Shown here: positions 40,558-49,875 of the stretch, one piece after another | How the letters are laid out: each line of letters starts with the position of its first letter | Position numbering within the stretch: the stretch's first letter is position 1 | Assembly (NCBI RefSeq): GCF_030384665.1 | Contig: NC_083679.1 | Span: 620,001-684,000 of the forward strand | Direction of reading: 5' to 3' | From: Lodderomyces elongisporus | Taxonomy: Eukaryota > Ascomycota > Pichiomycetes > Serinales > Debaryomycetaceae | Length of the DNA: 64,000 nt | Translations under genes and position numbers: made by a program | Notes under the pieces: generated by a model | Told to the model about the DNA's origin: nothing | Database searches by the model: none | Seen by the model: only the letters and a program-made list of their open reading frames with translations

Positions 40558-41577
40558 ATGTCATATACAAAAGAGCAAGAGGCTGTGGTCCTCAAAGTGC
40601 TCTCATACAAGAGTCATCAGTTCTATGAGATCTTGGAAGTTAAAAAAACGTCATCTGAATCCGAAGTTAAGAAGTCGTATAGAAAACTAGCCATAAAATG
40701 CCATCCTGATAAAAACCCACATCCACGTTCCTCTGAAGCATTCAAAGTGCTCAATAAGGCATGGGAGATTTTAAGTGATCCACAAAAGAAAGCAATCTTT
40801 GACCAAACAGGTACAGACCCCACCTCACGTTTCTCAGCGGCAAGTGCAGGAGGGGCCGGAGGAGCTGGTAGTGGTTTCGGCTCGGGAGCATCACACTTTA
40901 GCAGCGGAAGAACAGGGTTTGCTTCTGCTAATGGACATCCATTTGAGGATGATCTTTTCAACATGTTTTTTGGAGGTGGCGGTGGTGGCGGATCTGCTTT
41001 TGGAGGTGGTCCAGCGTTTACATTTGGCGGTAATGGTTTCACTTTCCAATCATTTGGTGGGCAAGACCCATTCATGAGACAGAGACGAACAACAAGAAGG
41101 TCTGGAGCCAGAGGAGGAGCTCGCACGCAGCAACAACATGCAGATGGGCAGCCGCGACAACCTGAGTCACTATTTGAATCATTTAAAAGTCTTTTGCCCT
41201 TACTATTAGTTTTGATTGTACCCATTCTTTCTGCACTTTTTTCAGACGACACTAATCCGGAATATTCGTTTGTTCAAACACGAGAGTTTAACGTGGAGAG
41301 AACAACACCAAGGTACAACATCCCATTCTATGTCAATGAAAAGTTTGTGAAGAAGAATTCGCAAAAGACGAAAAGACAAATGAGGAATTACGATTCCAAA
41401 GTGGAAAATATCTTTATACATGATAAACGGGCGAAATGTTCTAGAGAACAGATTCGAAAAGACCAAATGATTGAGGATGCGCAGGGTTGGTTTTCAACAG
41501 ATATGGAGAAATTAAGACAAGCCGAGAGCATGCCCATGCCTAATTGTGACATCCTTCGAGGTTTGAATCTTCTTTAA
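40558..41577 (+). CDS. HLJ1: ER tail-anchored J-protein, HLJ1/DNAJB12 type with DUF1977
   Basis: A 339-aa Hsp40 co-chaperone. The J domain is at ~21-87 with HPD at residues 49-51 (KCHPDKN), followed by a Gly/Phe/Ser-rich linker (~95-165), an Arg/Gln-rich segment, and one membrane segment at ~205-225 (LLPLLLVLIVPILSALF). A ~110-residue C-terminal part (TREFNVERTTPRYNIPFYV) corresponds to the DUF1977 domain of DNAJB12/14. In the family the J domain faces the cytosol and recruits Hsp70 for ER-associated degradation. The N-terminus closely matches S. cerevisiae Hlj1, which stops after its membrane anchor, so this protein keeps the longer, animal-like architecture. Confidence 0.9.
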   Translation: MSYTKEQEAVVLKVLSYKSHQFYEILEVKKTSSESEVKKSYRKLAIKCHPDKNPHPRSSEAFKVLNKAWEILSDPQKKAIFDQTGTDPTSRFSAASAGGAGGAGSGFGSGASHFSSGRTGFASANGHPFEDDLFNMFFGGGGGGGSAFGGGPAFTFGGNGFTFQSFGGQDPFMRQRRTTRRSGARGGARTQQQHADGQPRQPESLFESFKSLLPLLLVLIVPILSALFSDDTNPEYSFVQTREFNVERTTPRYNIPFYVNEKFVKKNSQKTKRQMRNYDSKVENIFIHDKRAKCSREQIRKDQMIEDAQGWFSTDMEKLRQAESMPMPNCDILRGLNLL

Positions 41578-42215
41578 CACAAGTAAGTAGTTTAGCTCCC
41601 TAATATGTTTTCTTTTTTTTTTTTTTTTTATCTTCTTCCTCCAGAAGTTTTTCTTTATCAATTTTTTGAGCTTACAAGTTTTTGTCTGTTCTTTTAACAT
41701 TTCCTTTACATTTTATATTTCTTCTTTATTTGTAGTCTTTTTTAATTTTATTTTTATTTTTATTTTTATTTTTATTTTCTATTTTTTATGTTCTTATTTT
41801 TGGTTTTGCTAGGTCAATTCGTGACTTAACATATACAGTATTATGATAGATATTATAACATTTCAGAGATAGCAGCTCACAAAAAAGAATACTTAAACTT
41901 TTTGTATCGTTTATTCTCAGTTTAAATTGAACGAAACTGAAGTTTGTTTCCGTGATTGTGTAGCAGTATCGAGGTGCCTTGAAGTTGATGGTGATGGTGT
42001 TTAAACAGTGATTTGGTGCCATCGAAACTCGCATTTGGTAGCGGGTTCAACATTTTTCGAGATTGTGGCAACTCCCCATAATTTCGCCAATACTAGATTC
42101 TAATTCAAGAAAATATAAATCGAAAACTCTAGTCGATCTTCAAAAAAAAAAAAAAAGAAAGAAAGAATATTGCTTTTGCTTTACTATCGATTCATTCCTC
42201 ACTTTAACGAAACCA
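41578..42215. other. Spacer HLJ1 / PRE5
   Basis: AT-rich with a (TTTTA)n tract at 41744-41778. No gene. A GTGGCAA word at 42065-42071, ~145 bp upstream of the PRE5 ATG, matches the core of the proteasome control element GGTGGCAAA bound by Rpn4; the flanks differ, so it is only a candidate. Confidence 0.5.
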
Positions 42216-43118
42216 ATGTTTAGAAACAATTACGATAACGATTCTGTTACATACTCTCCCACGGGCCGTCTCTTCCAAGTTGAATATGCCCTCGAGGCTA
42301 TCAAACAAGGCAGCGCCGCCGTTGGTCTCACCTCGGCAAACCATGTTGTGTTGGTGGCATTGAAACGTAATGCTGAAGAGTTGGGTTCCTACCAGAAAAA
42401 GATTATCAAGATTGACGACCATATGGGTGTTGCGTTGGCAGGATTGGCCCCCGATGCTCGTGTGCTTTCAAATTATTTGCGGAAACAAGCCATGCAATGC
42501 AAGATGATTTTCAACCGCCCCATCCAGACTTATAAAGCAGCATTGTCAATTGCAGATAAGGCACAAGAAAACACTCAAAGCTATGGTCTGAGGCCATATG
42601 GTGTTGGATTATTGATTTCGGGCTACGACGAGACTGGTGCACACTTGTTGGAGTTTCAACCATCGGGGTCAGTATTGGAATATTTCGGAGCTGCGATTGG
42701 TGCTAGATCGCAAGCTGCTAGAACTTATTTGGAAAGAAACTTGGAGGAAATCAAGCAGAGTGAAAGTGTTGAGCAGTTGATTGTACATGGATTGAATGCC
42801 TTGAGGGATACTTTGAGTCAAGATGTTGAACTTAATTCCAAGAATACCACTGTTTCCGTTGTGGGCAAGGACCAGCCTTTTGTCTTGTACGATGATGAAA
42901 ATGTGCAGCAGTGGTTGGACAAATTGGACTCAGTGACTAATGACCGTAATAGAAATGATGGAAGTGGCAGTGGCGATGACAATGAAAATGACAATAATGA
43001 GGATAATAAGGATGAAGAAGGTCTGAAAGATAATGTAGAAACCCAACAACAGCAACAGCAGCAACCACTGGGAGAGACGAGAGAGGGTGATGCAGATAGA
43101 ATGGAGACTGATGAATAA
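42216..43118 (+). CDS. PRE5: 20S proteasome subunit alpha-6
   Basis: A 300-aa alpha-type subunit of the 20S core particle outer ring. It opens with MFRNNYDNDSVTYSPTGRLFQVEYALEA, shared with Pre5/PSMA1 and containing the alpha-subunit signature. The frame extends 51 codons further upstream but that part is Lys-rich and absent from the family, so ATG 42216 is used. The conserved core ends near residue 240. The last ~60 residues are an unusual Asn/Asp/Glu-rich tail with a Gln7 run ending in METDE. A CTG codon at 42588-42590 (just before RPYGVGLL) aligns with Gly/Arg in other species and fits Ser. The gene converges on SSQ1. Confidence 0.96.
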   Translation: MFRNNYDNDSVTYSPTGRLFQVEYALEAIKQGSAAVGLTSANHVVLVALKRNAEELGSYQKKIIKIDDHMGVALAGLAPDARVLSNYLRKQAMQCKMIFNRPIQTYKAALSIADKAQENTQSYGLRPYGVGLLISGYDETGAHLLEFQPSGSVLEYFGAAIGARSQAARTYLERNLEEIKQSESVEQLIVHGLNALRDTLSQDVELNSKNTTVSVVGKDQPFVLYDDENVQQWLDKLDSVTNDRNRNDGSGSGDDNENDNNEDNKDEEGLKDNVETQQQQQQQPLGETREGDADRMETDE

Positions 43119-43240
43119 ATAATTTTTAGTTATATACAATATACATCAACTCTTTTGGAAATTAATTTTCCTAACTCCTTTCGGTATGAATTCTACAGCC
43201 GAAACGACCATTACCTCTACTACTTCAAAAATTACTACCA

Positions 43241-45196
43241 CTACTTCTCTTCTTGTTGCTGCTGTTTTGCAGCAAGATTCTTTATAGCTTCCATGCATGT
43301 CTTTTGCATCTGGTTCAACTCATTGTTGAGAACCTGTGGATTATGAAGCTGTTTTCCACTTCTTATGTCATCAATCATTACTCTGACCCTTGATATTTCG
43401 ACTTTAATTGCATCAACTTCGCCACTCTCCATCTGCTCACCAAATTGCACCAATGCCATCTCTGTATCAGTGCACAAGATCTCCGCTCGTGAAGCATGCT
43501 CGTATAATTTACGCATCTTTTCGTCATCCAACTTGTTTTGTCTACTCTCTTCGAGCTTCTTTTCCACTTCAGACTCGCTCATTCCAACTTCGGTAACTTG
43601 AATAGAAACAGTGTTTGGCTTACCATAATGAGGTGAATCTTTGCTATAGGGTGTTTTGTCAGTTGCACTCACATTGATGATTCCGTCAGCATCAATCTCA
43701 AACTCCACCGCAATTTGAGGAGTACCCTTAGGGCCGGGTGGTATGTTGGATAGCTTGAAATGTCCAATCTCCTTGTTGTATTTGACCAATGTCCGTTCAC
43801 CTTGATAAACGCGCAATTCCACTCCAGTTTGTCCATCTACTGCCGTCGAAAACATTTGCTCCTTTTTGATAGGAACTGCAGAATTTCTTGGAATGAGTGG
43901 ACTAAAAATTCCACCATAAGTTTCAATTCCCAATGACAATGGAGTCACATCCAACAACACTACGTTTTTCACCTGACCCGAGAGGATTGCACCCTGGATT
44001 GCAGCGCCTAAAGCAACAGCCTCATCTGGATTCACCGCAGTACTAGGTGGTTTACCAAATAATTCTGATACAACTTGTCTCACCAATGGCATCCTCGTCA
44101 TACCCCCCACAAGCAAAACCTCGTCAATATCCTTGATCTTTAACCCGGCATCTTTAATACATCGTTTCACTGGATCAATGACTTTGTTGATGAGCAGCAT
44201 GCTCATCTCGTTGAGCTCCGGCTCAGTTATAGCAAAATCAATATGTTTATCTTCAAAAATAAAAGGGAGCTTGATTTCCGTTTTGTCCTTAGTAGACAAT
44301 TCAATCTTTGCAGTTTCTGCTGCATCCCGTATTCTTTGCACTGCTTCTTGGTTCAGACTCAAGTCGATTCCGTGTTGCAGCTTAAACTTCTCCAAAATGT
44401 ATCTCATCAATATTATGTCCAAGTCTTCACCACCTAAATGTGTGTCACCATTTGTCGCTCTTACTTCAAATATCCCATCCTCAATATCTAGGATGGACAC
44501 ATCAAAAGTCCCACCACCAAAATCAAAAACTGCAATGATGCCTTCTTTTCTCGACTTGTCGCATCCATAAGCCAATGCGGCTGCAGTTGGCTCGTTTATG
44601 ACACGAAGCACTTCTAAACCGGCTAATTTCCCAGAGTTTTTAGTTGCTTGTCTTTGACTATCATTGAAATACGCTGGAACCGTCACCACCGCTTTCGAAA
44701 TTTGGCCTTCTCCCAACTGCTTCTCTGCAATATGTCTCATTTTTTCTAATACTAACCCTCCGATTTCCAGTGGTGTAATTTTTTCGCCCCAAGAAGTTTC
44801 CACCACTGCATCTCCTTGACTGTTGGGAACAATCTTGTATGGCACATTTCCTATATCACGTTGGACTTCAGGATCCTCGAATTTTCGACCAATGAGCCGT
44901 TTTGTAGCAAAAAACGTATTCCGAGGGTTAATCAATGCCTGCCGTTTAGCTACATCTCCAATAGGCTTAGAACTGACACTAGTACTGTTGTTGCTTTTGC
45001 CGTTGCTACTTTGCTCAGTAAAAGCAACAACCGATGGTGTAGTTCGTTTGCCCTCGTCATTCTCCAATATGAATGGTTCATTATCGGCTCCAATTGTCGC
45101 GACCGCGGAATTCGTCGTACCCAAGTCAATACCAATTACATGAGATTTGAATCTCCTGCTCTGCTTAAGTGTGCTATATAGTATCCGCCTGTGCAT
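43241..45196 (-). CDS. SSQ1: Mitochondrial Hsp70 specialised for Fe-S biogenesis, Ssq1-like
   Basis: A 651-aa DnaK-family chaperone. An Arg-rich presequence (~1-18) is followed by the ATPase domain VIGIDLGTTNSAVA ... AVFDFGGGTFDVSILD, the linker LLDVTPLSLGIE, the substrate-binding domain and a helical lid. Several blocks (NTFFATKRLIGRKF, EVQRDIGNVPYKIV, AAIQGAILSGQVKNVVLLD) resemble S. cerevisiae Ssq1 more than the general mtHsp70 Ssc1, as I recall them. Ssq1 works with Jac1 and Isu1 to release Fe-S clusters in the matrix. A Gln-rich C-terminus is present instead of the usual short tail. A divergent Ssc1 is the alternative. Confidence 0.82.
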   Translation of the reverse strand: MHRRILYSTLKQSRRFKSHVIGIDLGTTNSAVATIGADNEPFILENDEGKRTTPSVVAFTEQSSNGKSNNSTSVSSKPIGDVAKRQALINPRNTFFATKRLIGRKFEDPEVQRDIGNVPYKIVPNSQGDAVVETSWGEKITPLEIGGLVLEKMRHIAEKQLGEGQISKAVVTVPAYFNDSQRQATKNSGKLAGLEVLRVINEPTAAALAYGCDKSRKEGIIAVFDFGGGTFDVSILDIEDGIFEVRATNGDTHLGGEDLDIILMRYILEKFKLQHGIDLSLNQEAVQRIRDAAETAKIELSTKDKTEIKLPFIFEDKHIDFAITEPELNEMSMLLINKVIDPVKRCIKDAGLKIKDIDEVLLVGGMTRMPLVRQVVSELFGKPPSTAVNPDEAVALGAAIQGAILSGQVKNVVLLDVTPLSLGIETYGGIFSPLIPRNSAVPIKKEQMFSTAVDGQTGVELRVYQGERTLVKYNKEIGHFKLSNIPPGPKGTPQIAVEFEIDADGIINVSATDKTPYSKDSPHYGKPNTVSIQVTEVGMSESEVEKKLEESRQNKLDDEKMRKLYEHASRAEILCTDTEMALVQFGEQMESGEVDAIKVEISRVRVMIDDIRSGKQLHNPQVLNNELNQMQKTCMEAIKNLAAKQQQQEEK

Positions 45197-45874
45197 TGTA
45201 TGATGTATAATTTAACAATTGAGTCCCGTTTTCTATGTTGTTGATTTATTATAATGAAAAAATAAAAAGAAGTTGATTTGCCTGTAACCTTTTTTTTAAA
45301 AAAAAACTTTCCCCATTATCGATCCCTCCTCTCTTCCTTCCCCCCCCCCCCCCCCCTTTTTCTCTCCTTCTCGCTGTTCCTCTTTTGGTTTTCCCCCCTC
45401 CGTTTCCGTCGAGATTTCCGCATCGTACGCCGCACAATGGTCATCATTCTCTCTTTTTTCTTTTTTCTTTTTTTTTTTTTTATTTCCTTCAAACTCAAGT
45501 CTTTATACCAAATGTATAGAAAGCAATATGACGTCAAATGTGGTAGGTGCACAGTCTTGAAAAAGACATATTTCTATAACCAGAGTAACGTATTGATACT
45601 ATATGGTCAATAAAAGAGTGGCCCTTTATCAATGGGCAATAAATATAAGTACATATTACATAAATATATATATATACATATCTCTATATTTTTATATACA
45701 ATAGGAAAAGAAGTTGAGAAACAAAATTATTGATGGTATAAGCAACAAATCAAAATTTTAAAGTTTATTTTTTGCTCACTGAGTGTGTTGGATGAAATAC
45801 CCATTTGAATCAAAATTCATATCTAAAATTTTCAACTAGTGATAATTTACCCATGTCTTATTACTACTTTGCAG
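45197..45874. other. Spacer SSQ1 5' side / F-box gene 3' side
   Basis: No gene. A C17 run lies at 45340-45356 between T-rich stretches, ~145 bp from the SSQ1 start, along with T-runs at 45468-45482 and (TA)n near 45665-45700. Confidence 0.6.
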
Positions 45875-47731
45875 TTACTCCAGAAACCTCATTTGAGCCA
45901 ACTCTCTATCCAACAATAGTTTCCTAAACCCAAGCCCGAATAATTCTTCAAGCTTTAATAAATAAATCATGGAAATGTGCTCTTTCGCTCTTCCTTTGTA
46001 CGGCTTCCATGGCGTGCATGATTTGGACGATACTCGTAAGCTATCTCCGCAAACATCCTTTACTATATAATACTTATCCGAAGTGATTCCTGTAATGATT
46101 CCAGGAAAATATCGTGTCTCAACTAATTGTCCAAAAAACGGACCCTTTTCGCCGCTTGGCACAAACTGTTTCTCTTGTTGTCCCATAAGTTCGCTTAACA
46201 CGATTCCATGAAAGTCGTAGTCAAAGCGCAGAAACTGCTCCAAAATCGTGTTCCATTGCTCATAGGGAAAGCTTGCCATATCATAAATTGCTTGTATCCT
46301 TGAAATTGCATTCTTTTCCAAATACATTTTTGACGCTAAATGTGGATTGGGCAATTTCCCTCTATTTTTTACCAAATAATTGGAAAGATTACTTTTTTTA
46401 TTTTCATAGACTAACCAGTTTAAAATTGATTTCTTGCATGATCTGAGATTCGTCACGAATTCAGAATGTTGCTTTGCATTAAATACCAAAGGCTCTCCAT
46501 TTCCAAAAGACATGACGCAATCATCAACCACGGCAAATCCAGCTACAATGGTTGGTTGAACCTCACGCAGAGGATACAGCTCTTGCGGCTCTTGCGACTC
46601 TTGCGACTCTTGTGGCTCTTGTGGCTCTTGCTGTTTGTTTTCTTCTTTTGTAGACCTCTCTTCATTGATTTTTGTCTTTAAACCAAATTCATCTGTAAAG
46701 CTTTCCCACTCGAGTTGAATAATTTCCAAAATCACAGCAAGCAATAGTCGTTGGTCGGCACAGCCATAACCGGCATACAAATTAAGAACATCGTATGCTT
46801 CTATCAGCGTACTATTGAAACTAGTAACTTGACATATCTTCAAGCTTATAAAATTTTTCAGTAGCAACTGGAAACTGCGAGCATAAAAAGCGTAGCGCAT
46901 CTCGCTGAGAGATGTCCTCTTTTTGTCATCAAATTCATGTAGCAACATGGTGCTAACTTTCCTGTGAAGCAATTTCCTCTTTGCCCTAATAAACTTTCTT
47001 CGACAAGATATTTTTCTAAATGCAGATCGATCAAGAAGACTCAATGTGAATGCCATGCTTTCGTAAGATGTTCTCTTTGTAACCTTTTCCAATCTTTGTA
47101 AACCAATGCGATAATATTGGTTTACGATCAAATACTGCAATAAGCCGCACAATGTGATATCAAAAGTTGAGTCATTCCCATCCGTAACAAATGCTAATAG
47201 TTTCTTTTCTTCTTGTGCGTGCAAGTTTAAAAGTGCCGGTAGATAAGAATGGTCCATAAGGTATCGCTTTTGAGTTTTCTCTGGATCCAAACCAAACTCT
47301 GCCAAAAGTTGTTGTGACATAGTATTCACTTTGGTTGAGTTATATTTTGCTAAATTAGTCCATTTGATCTGTTTCAACTCCAAGAGCCGTCGGTAATGCA
47401 AGTGACAAAGCGAGAAATAGTCTGCATTGGATAGTAATGATGATATTGATGTTGATTTCGATGGTGATTTCGATGGTGATTTCGATGGTGATTTCGATGG
47501 TGATTTTGATGATGAAAGAGAATGCAAAGAGGGAAAAGTGTTGGTGGTGGGTATTTCAAGATCCTCATATATCGGTGCTATCAACTTGTTGTACAACACA
47601 TTCCAGAAATATGGGTGTGATAGTTTTTGTCGCAATAACCTATTGGATTGGTATAATGCAAATGCATCGGAAATAGTTAAATTTCCCACATCGAAAATGT
47701 GAAGCACCAAATCTATTGGTAATGTCAGCAT
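45875..47731 (-). CDS. F-box protein with C-terminal YccV-like domain
   Basis: A 618-aa protein. The N-terminal F-box-like motif (LPIDLVLHIFDVGNLTISDAF ... HPYFWNVLYNKL) suggests a substrate receptor of an SCF ubiquitin ligase. The middle is helical. The C-terminal ~90 residues (FFGQLVETRYFPGIITGIT ... YIVKDVCGDSLRV) resemble the hemimethylated-DNA-binding YccV fold found in FBXO21-type and fungal F-box proteins. Start ATG 47731 places the F-box at the N-terminus; an 18-residue hydrophobic extension from 47785 is less likely. Two low-complexity inserts are present: a Ser-Pro-Ser-Lys repeat near residue 80 and a Pro-Gln-Glu repeat near residue 395. The substrate is unknown. Confidence 0.7.
   Translation of the reverse strand: MLTLPIDLVLHIFDVGNLTISDAFALYQSNRLLRQKLSHPYFWNVLYNKLIAPIYEDLEIPTTNTFPSLHSLSSSKSPSKSPSKSPSKSPSKSTSISSLLSNADYFSLCHLHYRRLLELKQIKWTNLAKYNSTKVNTMSQQLLAEFGLDPEKTQKRYLMDHSYLPALLNLHAQEEKKLLAFVTDGNDSTFDITLCGLLQYLIVNQYYRIGLQRLEKVTKRTSYESMAFTLSLLDRSAFRKISCRRKFIRAKRKLLHRKVSTMLLHEFDDKKRTSLSEMRYAFYARSFQLLLKNFISLKICQVTSFNSTLIEAYDVLNLYAGYGCADQRLLLAVILEIIQLEWESFTDEFGLKTKINEERSTKEENKQQEPQEPQESQESQEPQELYPLREVQPTIVAGFAVVDDCVMSFGNGEPLVFNAKQHSEFVTNLRSCKKSILNWLVYENKKSNLSNYLVKNRGKLPNPHLASKMYLEKNAISRIQAIYDMASFPYEQWNTILEQFLRFDYDFHGIVLSELMGQQEKQFVPSGEKGPFFGQLVETRYFPGIITGITSDKYYIVKDVCGDSLRVSSKSCTPWKPYKGRAKEHISMIYLLKLEELFGLGFRKLLLDRELAQMRFLE
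47455..47512 (-). repeat. 12-bp tandem repeat (SPSK units) in F-box gene
   Basis: Five near-perfect copies of GATTTCGATGGT (plus strand) encode repeated Ser-Pro-Ser-Lys. It is an in-frame minisatellite whose copy number can change without frameshift. Confidence 0.9.
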
Positions 47732-48298
47732 GGATATGGGACAGAAAGAGAGAGAGATAGAAGAAAAAAACAAAAAAAAAAACAAAAGCTTGATCGATTT
47801 TCTATTCCAAAAGTCAACTGATGTTCATATGGTAGAATATGTATGAAACTATAATTCTAAGTAGCCGTTGCGGTGAGGCGATAAAGCAGTGGAATTATTG
47901 AAGCAGTAGCGCAATGGAGTAGTGGAGTTAATGAAAAACTGTTTTTCTGCTTTGTTTTGTTTTGCTTATTGTTATTATCAATGGATCAGGAAGCAAAGCA
48001 CAGAGCGCAAAATTGGCAAAATTGGCAAAATTGCCGAGTTTTGTGTCAGTTGTGGTGAAGAGAAAAAATTCCGTCGAGGTTAGAGGAGAGATGGATGCTG
48101 GGAAACCAATCCATCTTGATTCCTCTCCATCACCAAAACACGAAATCAAAACACAAACTAAAGATCAAAGACCAAAAACTGAAAACTGAAAACTGAAAAC
48201 AAAAAATTGAAAACTGAAAACTAAAAACCATTTACAAGTGAATATTCCATAGCTTCAACCATTGCATTTGTCATTTTCATTTCATTTTCCGACAAAAT
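47732..48298. other. Divergent promoter F-box gene / TAN1
   Basis: No gene. A tandem GCAAAATTG pair lies near 48008-48035, and an AAAACTG decamer repeat lies upstream of TAN1 (48174-48225). Confidence 0.6.
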
Positions 48299-49150
48299 AT
48301 GTCTAATAAACGACAAGGAACCGAGTCAAGTCAGACTCATACAAAAAAAAGAAAGTTCACAAATGCTGCAAAGTTATTGAGTCCCTTTACTTCGGGTGTT
48401 TACGCAACATGTGCACGTAGAAAAGAAAATCAAGCTCGTCGGGAGTTGATAAGTGTTCTTGCCGAGAAAGTACCAGAATACTTTGACTTAAGCAAAACAG
48501 AGGAAGAAGATAAAGATCAAGATCAAGATCAAGATGAAATCGACAAAGCAGTAAAAGAAGGAAACAAAAAGGAACCCGAATTGTCAATTGAGGAAAAGAT
48601 CCAACAAGAATTGTCCGACTTGAAAGATCAGAGTAAAAAAGACAACGACCACTTGCAACCCATGGAGCTAGACTGCGAATGTGTGTTATTTATCAAAACA
48701 AGAAAACCTATTGACCCCGAGACTTTAGTGCAAAACTTTGTCAAGGATTGTTTTGAATCCGGCATCAAATCTACGCGATATACACAAAAACTTATTCCTA
48801 TAACAGACTCGTGTTCTACTGGCGACGAGCCGCAACAGCATTTACGAGAATTGGCTAAACGAGTACTAAAAAGGCATTTCCACCAAGAGGAAGGACAAAA
48901 GCCTGTCAAATTTGCTATTCAAGTCGGAAAGAAGAATTTTAATACCTTGAAATCTGATGAAATTATCCGAATAGTTGCCGAATGCGTTGGCCGCGATCAT
49001 AGTCACCAAGTCGATTTAAAGAACTATGACAAATTGATTATGGTTGAATGTTACAAAAACAATATCGGGATGGGTGTCGTGAAGGATTTTCAAAAATATT
49101 GCAAGTTTAATTTGCAGCTGATATTTGACAAACTGCAAGAGAAAAATTAG
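48299..49150 (+). CDS. TAN1: THUMP-domain tRNA acetylation adaptor Tan1
   Basis: A 283-aa protein. The basic N-terminus (HTKKRKFTNAAKLL) looks like a nuclear signal. TSGVYATCARRKENQARREL is the conserved Tan1 start. An acidic Asp/Gln insert follows. A THUMP RNA-binding domain at ~130-245 includes QHLRELAKRVLKRHF and VKFAIQVGKKNFNTLKSDEI. In the family Tan1 presents Leu and Ser tRNAs to Kre33 for ac4C formation at position 12. Length is close to S. cerevisiae Tan1. The gene is convergent with EMC4. Confidence 0.93.
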   Translation: MSNKRQGTESSQTHTKKRKFTNAAKLLSPFTSGVYATCARRKENQARRELISVLAEKVPEYFDLSKTEEEDKDQDQDQDEIDKAVKEGNKKEPELSIEEKIQQELSDLKDQSKKDNDHLQPMELDCECVLFIKTRKPIDPETLVQNFVKDCFESGIKSTRYTQKLIPITDSCSTGDEPQQHLRELAKRVLKRHFHQEEGQKPVKFAIQVGKKNFNTLKSDEIIRIVAECVGRDHSHQVDLKNYDKLIMVECYKNNIGMGVVKDFQKYCKFNLQLIFDKLQEKN

Positions 49151-49308
49151 CGGCAATGGGTATATCTTTGAATTGTATAGTTATTAAAAATAGCTGTGGT
49201 TTGTTAGGTGCATATCTCCATCTTTAGATTAATACATGCATAAAGAAATGGAATACCAAAAGAAAGAAGAAAAAACAGAAGAAAGAAGAAAAAAAACTAG
49301 TTGATAAA

Positions 49309-49875
49309 TCATATATATACCCGCTCAAGAGGTGGTGCATACTCTTTCCAGGCTAACCAGTCTGCTTCCGTGTGCGGTATAAGTCCCATTTTATATAGCT
49401 TATACACTCCAACACCCATATTCAATACTTGAAATAGAATAAACACAAGTTTAGCCAAAGTGATTTGCCCTCGGTTGCTTTTGGTCTCTAATTTTGAAAA
49501 GCTAATGTTTGTGTCATTGAAAATAGCTTTGATAGGGTTCCATAATAACATCAATGTCATCGACATTGGGATGATTTGTAATGAGTTACCAGTCATATAA
49601 CTCATGAATAAATTCATAGGTATAGATTTGGCCGGTGCAATGGCCACCTCCCAGATTTTCTTGGACTTGAGCAGCTCAACTTCAGCATTCGATTTAGTAG
49701 ATTTTGGATTGGCTGCGGAAGTAATTTTAGTTGTTGTTGCACTTGCACTTGCACTTGCGGATGCGGATGCGGTTACCAATGTAAACCCTGATGGTGAAGC
49801 TATGGATTCGTTGGTTTTCCTTATTTTGTTATTAGGAACAATTTGTGGATTCAAAATCTCCTCAAATCTCTTCAT
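49309..49875 (-). CDS. EMC4: ER membrane protein complex subunit 4
   Basis: A 188-aa EMC4/TMEM85 family protein. The conserved core begins WEVAIAPAKSIPMNLFMSYMTGNSLQI, followed by membrane segments (IIPMSMTLMLLWNPI, LVFILFQVLNMGVGVYKLYKMGLIP) and ends TEADWLAWKEYAPPLE. The EMC inserts tail-anchored and multipass proteins into the ER membrane. The N-terminal ~65 residues contain an Ala-Ser repeat (SASASASASA), low complexity compared with orthologues. Divergent from VPS55. Confidence 0.94.
   Translation of the reverse strand: MKRFEEILNPQIVPNNKIRKTNESIASPSGFTLVTASASASASASATTTKITSAANPKSTKSNAEVELLKSKKIWEVAIAPAKSIPMNLFMSYMTGNSLQIIPMSMTLMLLWNPIKAIFNDTNISFSKLETKSNRGQITLAKLVFILFQVLNMGVGVYKLYKMGLIPHTEADWLAWKEYAPPLERVYI

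Noticed and set aside
42063..42215. 51-residue Lys-rich extension of PRE5
   Set aside because: Family proteins start MFRNNYD; the extension translates an A-run.
47732..47785. 18-residue hydrophobic extension of the F-box protein
   Set aside because: Encoded by T-rich/CT-rich leader; the F-box follows directly from ATG 47731.
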